From positions 310,001 through 374,000 of the forward strand of contig NZ_CADIKC010000003.1 of assembly GCF_902859805.1 (NCBI RefSeq): a DNA stretch of 64,000 nucleotides, given 5' to 3'. The position numbers and the translations under genes are program-made. The notes beneath the pieces were generated by a model. The model was given only the letters and a program-made list of their open reading frames with translations. It ran no database searches and was not told where the DNA came from. Source of the DNA: Paraburkholderia sediminicola (GTDB lineage Bacteria; Pseudomonadota; Gammaproteobacteria; Burkholderiales; Burkholderiaceae). Every line of letters starts with the position of its first letter. Within the stretch, counting starts at the first letter, position 1. Below, piece after piece: positions 63,906 through 64,000 of the stretch.

Positions 63906-64000
63906 TCAGGCCGCAGCCGCTTTGGGCGCGAGGTCGTGTACGTTGTCGAGACCGAAGTCTTCGGGGAAATGGTCGAGCGCGGACAACACCGGGAACGGCG
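63906..64000 (-). CDS. fdsB: NAD-dependent formate dehydrogenase beta subunit, C-terminal end (cut by window edge)
   Basis: The last 31 codons are visible: PFPVLSALDHFPEDFGLDNV, then HDLAPKAAAA and stop TGA at 63908-63906. PFPVLSALxHFPEDF is the C-terminus of FdsB, the FMN/NADH-binding subunit. Not separable as a full gene here. Confidence 0.88.
   Translation of the reverse strand, partial: PFPVLSALDHFPEDFGLDNVHDLAPKAAAA

Overview
This 64 kb window looks like a chromosomal segment of a Burkholderiales bacterium, most likely Paraburkholderia or Burkholderia. The support is high GC content with strong third-position bias, a Burkholderia-type trimeric porin, DUF2968 and DUF4136 envelope proteins, an fds-type NAD-dependent formate dehydrogenase and very compact overlapping operons. 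I saw no prophage, insertion sequence, integrase, CRISPR array or rRNA operon. One tRNA (Thr, anticodon CGT) is present. All assignments come from reading the translations and the DNA; no database search was run.

Layout. 1-9.9 kb is mainly housekeeping: the end of greB, a porin, a candidate three-hairpin small RNA, a cold-shock gene, a DEDDh exonuclease/GIY-YIG fusion, a secreted chorismate mutase, an aldo/keto reductase with a divergent LysR regulator, tRNA-Thr and fbp. 10.0-10.8 kb holds a higBA toxin-antitoxin pair with a palindromic operator. pepN and a DUF4136 lipoprotein follow.

15.4-34.6 kb is the centrepiece: a complete aryl polyene (APE) pigment locus. Sixteen translationally coupled genes on the + strand encode a chain-length-factor-like protein, two acyl carrier proteins, a ligase-dehydratase fusion, a glycosyltransferase-acyltransferase fusion, an aromatic amino acid ammonia-lyase, a thioesterase, a LolA-like carrier, an MMPL exporter, three ketosynthases, a dehydratase and a ketoreductase. 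Two related exported proteins follow. A methyltransferase and a flavin-dependent halogenase-like enzyme sit at the far end as a divergent pair. The expected product is an aryl-capped conjugated polyene anchored in the outer membrane. The likely starter is tyrosine-derived 4-coumarate, with possible ring methylation or halogenation.

34.7-42.5 kb is a purine-catabolic operon on the - strand, transcribed xdhA-xdhB-xdhC-adenine/adenosine deaminase-guaD. It converts adenine and guanine to xanthine and urate. dsbB follows at 43 kb. 43.6-48 kb is a four-gene catabolic unit (DUF2848, MFS carrier, GntR regulator, amidase) of unknown substrate.

48-57 kb contains a Kef-type antiporter, a class I glutamine amidotransferase-like hydrolase with a long disordered N-terminus, a DUF2968 protein, a GNAT acetyltransferase, a metabolite:H+ symporter and a TPR-glycosyltransferase fusion. 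57.1-58.8 kb is a metal-homeostasis pair: an ArsR/SmtB sensor with an intact alpha-5 zinc site and a perfect operator, coupled to a CDF exporter with an extreme His-rich N-terminus. The window closes with a flavoprotein hydroxylase and the 3' part of the fds operon (fdsB partial, fdsA, fdsD).
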